Shown here piece after piece: positions 9,026-17,892 of a DNA stretch of 64,000 nucleotides. The position numbers and the translations under genes were made by a program. The notes beneath the pieces are model-generated. The model had not been told where the DNA came from. It made no database searches and was given only the letters and a program-made list of their open reading frames with translations. The stretch spans positions 186,001-250,000 of the forward strand of contig JAWLDA010000003.1 of the NCBI GenBank assembly GCA_041686855.1. Direction: 5' to 3'. This DNA comes from JAWLDA01 sp041686855 (GTDB lineage: Bacteria; Bacillota; Limnochordia; DTU080; RSA5). Positions within the stretch are counted from its first letter, which is position 1. Each line of letters opens with the position of its first letter.

Positions 9026-9772
9026 TTGGAATCGTACAATTGCAAAGGACGCGCCCGTTCCGTTGTAGAGGTTTGGGAGGCGTCGATTCACCAATTGAGG
9101 CCTGCGCTCGAAGCGCTTTGGCAGATTCTCGACGCCGCCGAACGAGAACGAGCAGACCGCTACCGATATGCGGATGCGCGAGAGCGCTTTATCGCCGCCC
9201 GAGGCATGCAGCGCCAACTCCTGGCCACAAAGGTCGGCGTTCACCCCGCCCACGTGCACTTCAGCTACTCTGAGCACGGCAAGCCGTACCTGACGCAGGC
9301 AGCGATGCCGGCATCTGCCGCCGCGTCGCAGGTGACCTTTAACGTTGCGCATTCGGGCGATTGCATCGTGATGGCCGTCGGATGGGGACGAGACGTCGGC
9401 ATCGATGTCGAGCGAGTGCGCGCCAACGTCGACATCATCCGACTTGCGGAGCGCTACTTCGCGCCGACTGAAGCGGAGGTGCTCCGCTCCCTTGATCACG
9501 AGGCACGCCGCAGCGCGTTCTTCAAACTTTGGACGCGCAAGGAGGCGTTCGTCAAGGCGCTCGGGCGTGGGGTAGCCTACGGGTTCAAACGCTTCGCCGT
9601 CTCACTCGAGACGCCCGTGCGTCTGCAGTCTTATCCTCTCGACACTGCAGTGCAACGTTGGAGTATCCTCGACATTGAAGTGCCTGCCGGTTTTGCCGGT
9701 GCACTCGGTTTTGAAGGCGGACGCGAAGCACTAGAGATCAAAAGGAGAATGTGGACTGGACCCGAGAAATGA
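9026..9772 (+). CDS. 4'-phosphopantetheinyl transferase, Sfp type
   Basis: Sfp-type enzymes transfer phosphopantetheine from CoA to a serine of carrier proteins. The motif GIDVE (Mg2+ ligands, about residues 125-129) and the later WTRKEAFVKALGRG motif (about 169-182) are both present. The open frame extends to an ATG at 8915, and a TTG at 8933 has AAGGAG before it. I prefer the TTG at 9026 because GGAGGGGG precedes it by 6 bases and the resulting 248 residues match Sfp-type lengths. No polyketide or peptide synthetase lies nearby, so it may serve fatty-acid ACP or carriers encoded elsewhere. Confidence 0.85.
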   Translation: MESYNCKGRARSVVEVWEASIHQLRPALEALWQILDAAERERADRYRYADARERFIAARGMQRQLLATKVGVHPAHVHFSYSEHGKPYLTQAAMPASAAASQVTFNVAHSGDCIVMAVGWGRDVGIDVERVRANVDIIRLAERYFAPTEAEVLRSLDHEARRSAFFKLWTRKEAFVKALGRGVAYGFKRFAVSLETPVRLQSYPLDTAVQRWSILDIEVPAGFAGALGFEGGREALEIKRRMWTGPEK

Positions 9773-9855
9773 GTCGACCGGACCCAGTGTGACGGGAGTT
9801 GCTACCTGAAGTCACGAACTATCTAAGGGAACATTTGCGACAGGAGTTGTGATGG

Positions 9856-10653
9856 GTGCGACAGTACCTAGAGCTTTGTAGACACGTGCTTGAAAACGGT
9901 GTCGAGAAGGACGACCGCACAGGCACGGGAACGATCAGCGCCTTTGGTTATCAGATGCGTTTTCCTTTGGACGAGGGCTTTCCCTTGGTGACAACCAAAA
10001 AGGTGCACATTAAGTCCATCATCCATGAACTGTTGTGGTTTTTACGCGGTGAGACCAACCTCCGCTACCTGCAAGAGAACGGCGTGCGGATTTGGAATGA
10101 ATGGGCCGATGAGGCGGGAGAACTCGGTCGGATCTACGGCGCGCAGTGGCGCAGTTGGCGTGTGCCCGGGAGTTCTCGGACCATCGATCAAATCACCGAG
10201 GTCGTCGAGCAGATCCGCCACAATCCCGACTCCCGCCGTCTCATCGTAAGTAGCTGGAACGTCGGCGAGCTGGACCAAATGGCTTTGCCGCCGTGTCACG
10301 CCCTCTTTCAGTTTTACGTCGCAGGCGGGAGAGTATCATGCCAGCTTTACCAGCGTTCGGTTGACGTCTTCTTGGGTTTGCCGTTTAACATCGCGTCGTA
10401 CGCGCTGCTCACCATGATGATTGCGCAGGTGACGGGCTTGCAACCGGGTGAGTTTATTCATACGTCAGGCGATGTGCACATTTATAAAAATCACTTGGAC
10501 CAAGTCCGCTTGCAACTCACCCGCACGCCGCGACCTTTGCCGACGATGCGCCTCAACCCCAATGTAGAGAGTCTCTTTGACTTTGAGTATGAGGACTTCA
10601 CCCTGGAGGGGTATGACCCCCATCCCGCCATTAAGGGCGAGGTGAGCGTGTGA
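9856..10653 (+). CDS. thyA: Thymidylate synthase
   Basis: ThyA methylates dUMP to dTMP using methylenetetrahydrofolate in the cytoplasm. The 265-residue protein matches the E. coli-type enzyme throughout: DRTGTGT near the N-terminus, the folate/dUMP-binding WNEWAD and GRIYGAQWRSW segments, and the catalytic Cys at about 147 in LPPCHALFQFYV. It starts at GTG 9856 with CAGGAG upstream. Its stop overlaps the start of folA (GTGA), so synthesis of dTMP and recycling of dihydrofolate are coupled at translation. Confidence 0.98.
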   Translation: MRQYLELCRHVLENGVEKDDRTGTGTISAFGYQMRFPLDEGFPLVTTKKVHIKSIIHELLWFLRGETNLRYLQENGVRIWNEWADEAGELGRIYGAQWRSWRVPGSSRTIDQITEVVEQIRHNPDSRRLIVSSWNVGELDQMALPPCHALFQFYVAGGRVSCQLYQRSVDVFLGLPFNIASYALLTMMIAQVTGLQPGEFIHTSGDVHIYKNHLDQVRLQLTRTPRPLPTMRLNPNVESLFDFEYEDFTLEGYDPHPAIKGEVSV

Positions 10654-11165
10654 GAATCAATCTGATCGGCGCCCACACGTTGAATGGGGTGATTGGTCGC
10701 TCCGGCCGCATGCCGTGGCATCTACCCAGCGACATGGCTTTCTTCAAGCGTGTAACCCTAGGTCACACCGTCATCATGGGCCGCAGGACGTACGAGAGTA
10801 TCGGGCGACCACTGCCGGGGCGCCACAACATACTATTGAGCCGCAATCAAGAATTTAAGCCTGATGGAGTCGACGTGTACCATCGTGCAAGTGACATCGA
10901 GGCAGCCCTCATCTCGCTCGGAGAGTGTGAGGAGGCCTTTGTCATCGGAGGGGCTCAGGTGTATGAGCGCTTCCTCGACAAGGCCTCCAACATCTACCTA
11001 ACCGTGATTGACGCTGTGCTGACCGGTGACGCCTATTTTCCGCGTATCGGTCGGCAATTTCGGGTCGAGCTCCTCGAAGAGCACGTGTCCAGGCCGGTAC
11101 ACTCTCTCAAAGGCGATTGGTATCCGCACCGTATTTATAAGCTCTCTCGCCCCGAGCCTTACTAA
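10650..11165 (+). CDS. folA: Dihydrofolate reductase
   Basis: FolA reduces the dihydrofolate released by thymidylate synthase to tetrahydrofolate with NADPH. The 171-residue protein shows the MPWHLPSD segment with the active-site Asp at about residue 28, the NADPH-binding MGRRTYESIGRPLPGR and the FVIGGAQVY motif. It is translationally coupled to thyA by a 4-base overlap. Its stop codon overlaps the stop codon of the convergent hydrolase gene by three bases, leaving no room for a conventional terminator between them. Confidence 0.97.
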   Translation: MRINLIGAHTLNGVIGRSGRMPWHLPSDMAFFKRVTLGHTVIMGRRTYESIGRPLPGRHNILLSRNQEFKPDGVDVYHRASDIEAALISLGECEEAFVIGGAQVYERFLDKASNIYLTVIDAVLTGDAYFPRIGRQFRVELLEEHVSRPVHSLKGDWYPHRIYKLSRPEPY

Positions 11166-13099
11166 AGGCGCAAGTGCTCCAATCCCGAGATGCCCCACCA
11201 ACCTCCGGGGGCTCCAAGGCGCTCATAGAGGGACTCGGCCCAGGCGTAACTTTGGGGCCGACCTCCGACAAAGATGAGCTTAGTCGGCCAAATGAGCCCG
11301 GCCACCTGCGGTAAGTCGACGATGCGGAGCGCTCCCAGCATCTCCAGGGAGTCGCCGGTTCCATCCGGATTTCCACCGGTGTCTTGCGTCGCGGGCGGGT
11401 CGTAGAGAATCACGCCGGCGACGCCACCGTCAAGGAGCGCAGTGTACAGCGCTACGGCTGCCATTTCCCCCCGAGCCGCTAGGAAAATCTGATCCGCATC
11501 GACCTGCGAAAGTTGTCGAAAGGCCCGCACTCCCTGTAGGGCATCCATCACCCGCATCGAAGCGACGGTGCGCCCTGTGAGCGCGGCCGCACGCCGCAAG
11601 TGCCATTGCATCCCTGGGTTCCATGCGGTGTCGCCGGTGCCCCGAGTTGCCAACGTTCCACTCAACCAGGTGGTGGGCGTCCCCTTGAGTGATGGCAGGC
11701 CGCCCGTCCAGCGCGTCTGGTCCGCGCCGATGAGCTGTACGAGAGCGGGGGAGCGCCCGCCCAGTCCTGCGGGGATTCTGAGTGTCCCTGTTAACTCCCA
11801 ACCCTCCTCTGGGGAGAAGGTGAACGCTTGGTGTTGTGCTTCGTCCTTTTGAAGCCACTCACGTGTGAGGGTTGGTTGCACGTGCGGCAATTCCGTAGGG
11901 AGCGCGGAGAACGTGGTGGCCATCAACTCGGACACGATGCGCGTCCGCTCGCGCTCCAAATCGCCCTGTGTATTGATGGACGGCGGTTCTGCCTTCGCCA
12001 CGAACCAGTCGTGAACTGTCGTCGATCGGTTGTTGGCCGGCAATCCGTCGGGATAAACCGAGAGGGTCCGGGGATCCTCGAGGTGCCGGTCAATGTCGGC
12101 CACCTGATCCAAAGGCCGCTCCTCACCTTTGAGATGGCGCAGAAACCAGTGGAATGTCTTGACGCGCGAGGAGGGTTGGTACGAGTGGGGGCCTCTAAAG
12201 GTAAAGAGTTCGAGATTCTGTGGCGCCCCTAGTCGTTCATACACAGGGATGAGACGTTGGTGAAAGTCGTTGATCGAGGCGATGGTAAAGATGTTGTCTC
12301 GGTCGGCTGAGACGACGAGCGTAGGTCGGGGTGCGATCAACGCAGCCATATCGACGAGTGACCAACCGTACAGGTTGACGGGGAACATGCAGTCACAGTG
12401 CCCGTCGATTGTGCGCTCCCGAACATGGGAGGCGATCGTGGCCGTGCCACACGACGGAGAGGTCACCTTCACCCGTGTGTCCGCAGCGGCGATCCACCAG
12501 GCCATAGCCCCGCCGCCGGAGGTGCCGGTGACGCCGAGTCGTTCGGAATCGACGTCATCGCGGGCCGCTAGGAGATCGAGTCCGCGGATCCCATTCCACG
12601 TCTCCACTCCCGCCGGTGTGTACCCCCGACTGTACCAATTGAACCACCCGTACCGATACGGGCCGTGGTGGTATCCGTGGACGTCTCCAAGTTGCAACGT
12701 ATCGACGATAAGGGTGACGAAACCGAGTTGGGCATACCGGCGGGCGTGCTGTTGATAGTGCGCCGCCTTTTGCAGATCGGAGTGACCACACACATACACC
12801 AAGCCGGGATGAGGTCCAGGGTCGGTGGGTATGTACAGGTTAGCTTCTACCCGCAAGCCGGGCAGGCTCTCGTAAGAGAGTGTCTCCAACGTGTATCCGT
12901 CACGCTCGTATGTACGTGTCACTTCGATGTTGAGCGGAGAGCGGGGCTCGTGTATGTACGAATCGATCCCCAGCATCTTGTGAAAGTGTGCCCTGCGCTC
13001 CTCCTGCCAGGTTGCGGGATCGCCTTGAGGGGGGAGCGCAGGCGCAGCCTCGGTGATTCCCTCTGCGACTTTGATCAAATACTGACGCATCTCATTCAT
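11162..13099 (-). CDS. Acetyl-xylan-esterase-like alpha/beta hydrolase with a second, degenerate hydrolase domain
   Basis: The first half of this 645-residue protein is an alpha/beta hydrolase of the acetyl-xylan esterase/dienelactone hydrolase type. The nucleophile elbow GTSGGG is at 192-197, a candidate acid is in SADRDN near 266-268, and the candidate His is in RGPHSY near 305. There is no signal peptide, so it is probably cytoplasmic. The C-terminal 200 residues look like a second hydrolase fold (strand-turn-helix IFLAARGEMAAVAL), but GxSxG is replaced by ARGEM and no serine is present at the elbow. The ORF begins with MNEMRQ; the alternative ATG at codon 4 is possible. It is convergent with folA. 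The next gene upstream is a Gfo/Idh/MocA oxidoreductase on the same strand, suggesting carbohydrate use. Confidence 0.82.
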   Translation of the reverse strand: MNEMRQYLIKVAEGITEAAPALPPQGDPATWQEERRAHFHKMLGIDSYIHEPRSPLNIEVTRTYERDGYTLETLSYESLPGLRVEANLYIPTDPGPHPGLVYVCGHSDLQKAAHYQQHARRYAQLGFVTLIVDTLQLGDVHGYHHGPYRYGWFNWYSRGYTPAGVETWNGIRGLDLLAARDDVDSERLGVTGTSGGGAMAWWIAAADTRVKVTSPSCGTATIASHVRERTIDGHCDCMFPVNLYGWSLVDMAALIAPRPTLVVSADRDNIFTIASINDFHQRLIPVYERLGAPQNLELFTFRGPHSYQPSSRVKTFHWFLRHLKGEERPLDQVADIDRHLEDPRTLSVYPDGLPANNRSTTVHDWFVAKAEPPSINTQGDLERERTRIVSELMATTFSALPTELPHVQPTLTREWLQKDEAQHQAFTFSPEEGWELTGTLRIPAGLGGRSPALVQLIGADQTRWTGGLPSLKGTPTTWLSGTLATRGTGDTAWNPGMQWHLRRAAALTGRTVASMRVMDALQGVRAFRQLSQVDADQIFLAARGEMAAVALYTALLDGGVAGVILYDPPATQDTGGNPDGTGDSLEMLGALRIVDLPQVAGLIWPTKLIFVGGRPQSYAWAESLYERLGAPGGWWGISGLEHLRL

Positions 13100-13165
13100 T
13101 CACGTGTTCCTCCAATCTTGCACATTCCCGAAGGTCCCGTTGGTAGTGAATCGGTTAATCGTCGA

Positions 13166-14248
13166 CTAATCGTTGACGACTGGCGTGACGATCTGTCCCG
13201 TACGGGCGGATTCGACCGCAGCCTCCATGACACGCAGAACTGAGCGGGCCTCTGCGGGGTGGACTGCGAGGGCCTCATGGCCCCGCAACGCTTGCTCGAC
13301 GTTGCGATAGTAGGCGAGGTAATCTCCGGGGGCGATAGGGAGCGTATGTTCGCCTTGGGGGGAGATGAGTTGACATGATGCGCTCGGCATCGTTGCGTTG
13401 TTGGTCCCGGAGATGACGCGTCCCTCTTTTTGCGCGGCCTCTTGCGGATCCAACCCTTCGATGCGAAGCGCACCCTTGGAGCCGCGGATGTACCAGCGCG
13501 GTCGACCGATCAACGAGATGCTACCGACCTCCACGCGGTAGCGAACGCCACCAGCAAACCTCAGATCGCACGTCGCCGCCGTCTCCACGTCGATTCCGGG
13601 CCAACGGAATTGGAAGTCCGCATGAACCGATTCAATCTCCAAACCAAAGAGCTGCACGGCTTGATCCATTAGATGGGCGCCCCAATCATGAAACGGCCCC
13701 CCACCGTGTTTCGACTGCAAACGCCACGGTAGGGGCCCATTGGGGTCAGGAGGTTTGGCGTACCGTACAACACTCGACTCTACAGTGTAAACGTTTCCCA
13801 GCACACCGTCTTGAATGGCGCGCTTCACAGTGAGGAAGTCGCTATCCCAGCGGCGATTGTGAAAAATGCTCAGCATGACGTTGTTACGCTCAGCAGCGGC
13901 TATCATGTCGTCCGCTTCCTGGCTGGAGCGCGCCATAATCTTGTCGACGACGATGTGTTTGCCCCGATCGGCCGCAAGGATAGCAAGCTCTTGGTGGGTC
14001 TCGTGCGGCGTACCGATCACTATGAGTTGGACGTCGTCATCGGCAAGGAGACTCTCGTAATCGTCGTACAATGTGGCCGAGGGGAAGTCCTCTCGAGCTT
14101 GAGCTCTCCTCGCTTCGTTGGCCGTCATGATCGCGCGTACTTCCAGCCCCGGCGTGTGTTTCACAAGGATTCCATGGAATACCTTTCCAGCGAGGCCATA
14201 CCCAACGAGTCCAACACCTATCGGTTTAGTCGAGCCGGTCTGCGCCAT
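13166..14248 (-). CDS. Gfo/Idh/MocA family oxidoreductase with altered EKP motif
   Basis: The 360-residue protein has a Rossmann N-terminus (GLVGYGLAGKVFH, residues 13-25) and the substrate-domain motif HDWGAH at 187-192, typical of Gfo/Idh/MocA sugar dehydrogenases. The usual EKP is replaced by DKI (102-104): the Lys is kept, the flanking residues are not. The ATG at 14248 has GGAGG 9 bases upstream; the open frame extends 110 codons further but without family similarity. It lies 66 bases before the esterase-like gene on the same strand and is probably its operon partner. A sugar-derived substrate is likely but not identifiable. Confidence 0.88.
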   Translation of the reverse strand: MAQTGSTKPIGVGLVGYGLAGKVFHGILVKHTPGLEVRAIMTANEARRAQAREDFPSATLYDDYESLLADDDVQLIVIGTPHETHQELAILAADRGKHIVVDKIMARSSQEADDMIAAAERNNVMLSIFHNRRWDSDFLTVKRAIQDGVLGNVYTVESSVVRYAKPPDPNGPLPWRLQSKHGGGPFHDWGAHLMDQAVQLFGLEIESVHADFQFRWPGIDVETAATCDLRFAGGVRYRVEVGSISLIGRPRWYIRGSKGALRIEGLDPQEAAQKEGRVISGTNNATMPSASCQLISPQGEHTLPIAPGDYLAYYRNVEQALRGHEALAVHPAEARSVLRVMEAAVESARTGQIVTPVVND

Positions 14249-14369
14249 CACTTCAATCCTCCATAAGGGTTTGCCATCCCGTTTCACCGTCTCCGTCCTA
14301 AACCCTGGGAACTTTAGTGGCCGCACTAGGAATAGAGTACTTATAAAAACGTAAAAGGAGTGTCCACAC

Positions 14370-14870
14370 GTGTCTTCTGTACGATCGTGGCAGATTGACT
14401 GGAACGGGGAGGCTACCTCGTCCCCGGTACCCGGAGGCGGGGAGCGCAGGAGTGGCGGTCGGGCCTTTCGCGCCAAACTCTCCGGGTTTTCGGAGGTGCC
14501 TCCGGTTCTGACGGCCGGCCGCGGCGCGTTTCGCGCCCGCATCGTCGACGATGGCCCTGCCCTGGCCTTTGAACTCACCTACTCAAATCTATCGGCTCCA
14601 ACGACGGCGGCGCACATTCACTTTGGCCCACCCGGCGTCAACGGAGAGGTGATCGCGTTTCTCTGCGGCGGTGATGGCAAAGGGGAGTGCCCGACCGAGG
14701 GAACGGTCTCTGGGAGGATTACGGCCGAGGACATTCGGGGGATTCCCAGTCAGGGTTTGGCCGCGGGCGACCTGGAGGGAGCTCTTAGGATTATTCGCAG
14801 TGGCAACGCTTACGTAAACGTTCACACGACAGCGTTCCCTGCGGGTGAGATTCGCGGCCCCATTCGATAA
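14370..14870 (+). CDS. CHRD-domain protein
   Basis: The 166-residue product contains one CHRD domain (about residues 30-165), first defined in chordin and widespread in bacteria. The hallmark segments are visible: F.A.LSGF.EVPPV near the start, AAHIHFGPPGVNGEV in the middle, and AYVNVHTTAFPAGEIRGPI at the end. Start GTG has AAAAGGAG upstream. I see no N-terminal signal peptide, although many CHRD proteins are exported. It is divergent from the Gfo/Idh/MocA gene. The domain is thought to mediate binding; no specific role can be assigned. Confidence 0.9.
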   Translation: MSSVRSWQIDWNGEATSSPVPGGGERRSGGRAFRAKLSGFSEVPPVLTAGRGAFRARIVDDGPALAFELTYSNLSAPTTAAHIHFGPPGVNGEVIAFLCGGDGKGECPTEGTVSGRITAEDIRGIPSQGLAAGDLEGALRIIRSGNAYVNVHTTAFPAGEIRGPIR

Positions 14871-15020
14871 TTCAAGATCACTCCACGTCGGCGGGAAATC
14901 CGAGCGCCGTCGCCCCTGTCGCACGTCGATAGAGGGGGGGCGCTCCCTCCCGCCGAAGTGAGTCGCAGCGAACGTTTGCACTCCGGATTCGAGCCAACAA
15001 CGCGCAATTGGAGGTTAATC

Positions 15021-15683
15021 ATGTCATCCAGGACAATCTCGATGACCGATACGTTGTACGATTACATACAGACAGTGGGCGTGCGAGAGCACGACGTGTT
15101 GCGACGCCTGCGCTTAGAGACGGCGACGATGCCGATGAGCATCATGCAAATCTCACCTGAACAGGGCGCCTTCTTCTCGTTGCTGGTCCGCCTTATCGGA
15201 GCCAAGAATACCCTCGAAATTGGAACCTTCACCGGCTACAGCGCCTTGGCGGTCGCCCTGGCGCTCCCGGAGGAGGGACGATTGATTGCGTGCGATGTTA
15301 GCGAGGAGTGGACCAGCGTCGCCCGCCGGTACTGGCAAGAGGCGGGGGTGGCTGACCGAGTGGAGCTGCGACTGGCTCCTGCGGAGGAGACATTGACTGC
15401 GCTACTAGAAGCCGACCGGGCCGGCTCCTTCGACTTCGCCTTTATCGATGCCGACAAGTCAAAGTACGACACGTACTACGAGCTTAGTCTACGCCTGATG
15501 CGCCAAGGGGGCCTCGTCGCCATCGACAACGTCTTTCGAGACGGGGCAGTCGTTGATCCTAATCCCGAAAACGCCGATACAAGGGCGGTGCGCCGGCTCA
15601 ATGAGAAGATTCGTCACGACGAGCGCGTCGACCTATGTATGCTGCCCGTCGGTGACGGACTCACACTGGTTCGCAAGCGGTAA
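15021..15683 (+). CDS. SAM-dependent O-methyltransferase (class I, catechol-O-methyltransferase-like)
   Basis: This 220-residue protein matches the CCoAOMT/COMT-like O-methyltransferase family. The SAM-binding motif EIGTFTGYS is at 66-74, the acidic loop ACDVSEEW follows, and the metal-coordinating FIDADKSKYDTYYE is near residues 146-159 with IDNVFRDG after it. The ATG at 15021 follows TTGGAGG; the frame extends 21 codons upstream without support. Its TAA overlaps the ATG of the helicase gene (TAATG at 15681-15685), so the two genes are translationally coupled. The substrate, probably a catechol-type or tRNA hydroxyl, cannot be told. Confidence 0.92.
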   Translation: MSSRTISMTDTLYDYIQTVGVREHDVLRRLRLETATMPMSIMQISPEQGAFFSLLVRLIGAKNTLEIGTFTGYSALAVALALPEEGRLIACDVSEEWTSVARRYWQEAGVADRVELRLAPAEETLTALLEADRAGSFDFAFIDADKSKYDTYYELSLRLMRQGGLVAIDNVFRDGAVVDPNPENADTRAVRRLNEKIRHDERVDLCMLPVGDGLTLVRKR

Positions 15684-17839
15684 TGGCGCTCCCACAGACC
15701 CTGGATTTGATACGTGAGCTCAAAGAGCATTTTGGGTGGGATGGTTTTCGTCCCTTGCAGCGCGAGATCGTCCAAGCCGTTCTCGCGGGAGAGTCGGCGC
15801 TCGCCGTCCTGCCCACCGGGGGTGGCAAATCCCTTTGCTACCAGCTGCCGGCCCTGCTCCTTCCCGGCGTCACCCTCGTTGTCTCTCCGCTTATCTCCCT
15901 CATGAAAGACCAGGTGGATAGCTTGGGCGTGCGAAACATTTCCGCTTTGGCCATCAACAGCCAGGACTCTGCATGGGAGATGGAACGCAAGCTTGACGAC
16001 ATGCAAGAGGGGCGGGCGAGACTCGTCTACGTGGCGCCGGAGCGTCTTAAGAGCCGCTCGTTTCTCGAAGCGTGTCGCCTTACCCGGATCAGCCTCATCG
16101 CGGTCGACGAAGCGCACTGCGTATCGCAATGGGGGCACGACTTTCGGCCCGACTACCGATTCATTCGCGATTTCCGCCGAGAGGTTGAGAGCCCGCCAAT
16201 GCTTGCGCTCACAGCGACAGCCACGCGTCGGGTTCGCGAGGACGTGATGAAACAACTGGGGATTTCAGGCGCCCGGCGTTTCGTAGCCGGTGTAGATCGT
16301 CCCAATCTGTGGTTGGGAATGGAGCGGTGCGACACGGTAGCCGAGAAGCGGGGGAGGGTCGCCTCGCTCGTAGAGCGGGTGGAGGGGAGCGCCGTCGTCT
16401 ATGTTACGAGCCGACGTGACGCAGACGAACTGGCATCGGCGCTGGAACAGACTTTGAACGAACCGGTGGCGGCATACCACGCCGGTCTCGAACCAGCCGT
16501 TCGCACCTCGGTACAGAATCGTTTCATGACGGGCCATGTGCGCATTGTCACGGCGACGAATGCGTTTGGAATGGGCATCGACAAAGCGGATATCCGCGCG
16601 GTAATCCATGCTGGTGTCCCCGAGTCGATCGAGGCGTACCTGCAGGAGATCGGGCGGGCCGGACGGGACGGCCAACCGGCCGAATGCACCCTGGCCGTTG
16701 TGCCGGGAATGGACGTAAGACTGCGGGAGTTTCTGTTGAAACGGGACGAGCCGGTGCGCTCAGAGGTCAAGACCTATCTGAGCACTGTGGTGCACGCACT
16801 GACGCGTGAAGATGGGCAACCCGGATTCCGGAAGGGGGATTCCGAGTCTCATCTCATTCCCACCGCCGAGTCGGAAGGTGCTTTGAGCACCTTGGTTCTC
16901 TCCCAGCTCCAAAGGATGGGTTACATCGAGCTCCTTGAGCGGACGGGCGTGGGTATGCAAGCGCGCTTGACCCGCCCCCTGGACCTACGTGTCGAAGAAG
17001 GAGTTTGGGAACACGTCCAGGAGCACGTACGGGCCAAGCGAGACCAGCTTCAATGGATGAAACGATTCGTGTACCTCGATAGCAAAGCGTGTCGGCGCGC
17101 CTTTCTGTTGCGGTACTTCACGGAAGAACCAGCCGGCCCGTCAGAAGCGTGCTGTAGTGCTTGCCGGCCGCGACCGGCGGCTGCTCGTTCCATCGCCGTC
17201 GAAAGCCGTACCAAGAAAGCAGCCCAGTCCCATGAGCGCCGCCCAAACCTGGCTAATATGCCAAACCCAGAGGCTCTCGAACGGCTGAAGTCCTGGCGTT
17301 GGGCGAAAGCGACCGAACGAGGCGTTCCGTCATACGTCATCTTCAGCGATCACGATTTAACCGGGATTGCCGCCACTGTGCCGACATCCCTTGATGAATT
17401 GGCTGGGTGCAGGGGTGTGGGTCCCGCTAAGTTAGAGCAGTACGGCGAGGAGCTGCTCACGTTGCTGCGGGAGTTTGCCTATCAAGGCCACGAGGAAGAG
17501 GGACGTGCACGGCGTCTCTTAGAGGAGGGGAAGAGTGTGGGCCAGGTGACGTCAGAACTAGGGATCGATCCTGAGCGCGTGTGGCAGGCGTTCCTCTCAT
17601 GGATTCCCCAGGCCAAGAGCGATATTTGGAAAGAACAAGTGCGCAGCTTTTTGCAGCCCCACGATTATCTGGCCATTCGCAGCGCGTTGCGCAAAGGGAG
17701 AATGGCCGCAGATCAGAGCCCTCACCCGAGACTGGAGGAGCGCTACAGTCGCCGTCACATCGAGTTGACGCGAGCCGTCATGACACGTGTGGGCGAGTAC
17801 GAGAGTTCCGACGATCGCAAAGGAAAACCGGTACCCTAA
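15683..17839 (+). CDS. recQ: RecQ-family ATP-dependent DNA helicase
   Basis: A 3'-5' DNA helicase of the RecQ type used in recombination and repair. Walker A PTGGGKSLCYQLP is at about 44-56, the DEAH box VDEAHCVSQWGHDFRPDY at 141-158, and helicase motif VI IGRAGRDG is present. A zinc-binding region with four cysteines (C-R-R-A, ACCSACRP) follows near residues 470-495. An HRDC-like domain (about 530-600, ending KLEQYGEELLTLLREF) and a C-terminal helix-turn-helix tail complete it. At 718 residues it is longer than E. coli RecQ (609) because of the C-terminal extension. It is coupled to the upstream O-methyltransferase by a one-base overlap. Confidence 0.95.
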   Translation: MALPQTLDLIRELKEHFGWDGFRPLQREIVQAVLAGESALAVLPTGGGKSLCYQLPALLLPGVTLVVSPLISLMKDQVDSLGVRNISALAINSQDSAWEMERKLDDMQEGRARLVYVAPERLKSRSFLEACRLTRISLIAVDEAHCVSQWGHDFRPDYRFIRDFRREVESPPMLALTATATRRVREDVMKQLGISGARRFVAGVDRPNLWLGMERCDTVAEKRGRVASLVERVEGSAVVYVTSRRDADELASALEQTLNEPVAAYHAGLEPAVRTSVQNRFMTGHVRIVTATNAFGMGIDKADIRAVIHAGVPESIEAYLQEIGRAGRDGQPAECTLAVVPGMDVRLREFLLKRDEPVRSEVKTYLSTVVHALTREDGQPGFRKGDSESHLIPTAESEGALSTLVLSQLQRMGYIELLERTGVGMQARLTRPLDLRVEEGVWEHVQEHVRAKRDQLQWMKRFVYLDSKACRRAFLLRYFTEEPAGPSEACCSACRPRPAAARSIAVESRTKKAAQSHERRPNLANMPNPEALERLKSWRWAKATERGVPSYVIFSDHDLTGIAATVPTSLDELAGCRGVGPAKLEQYGEELLTLLREFAYQGHEEEGRARRLLEEGKSVGQVTSELGIDPERVWQAFLSWIPQAKSDIWKEQVRSFLQPHDYLAIRSALRKGRMAADQSPHPRLEERYSRRHIELTRAVMTRVGEYESSDDRKGKPVP

Positions 17840-17892
17840 GGCAGAAAGTGGTGCCTGACGGCTGTAGTTCACTTTGTGTAAGGGGGAGCAAA

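Noticed and set aside
17581..17892. 104-codon extension of the D,D-carboxypeptidase gene
   Set aside because: It runs through the recQ 3' end in another frame; the GTG at 17893 is directly followed by a signal peptide.
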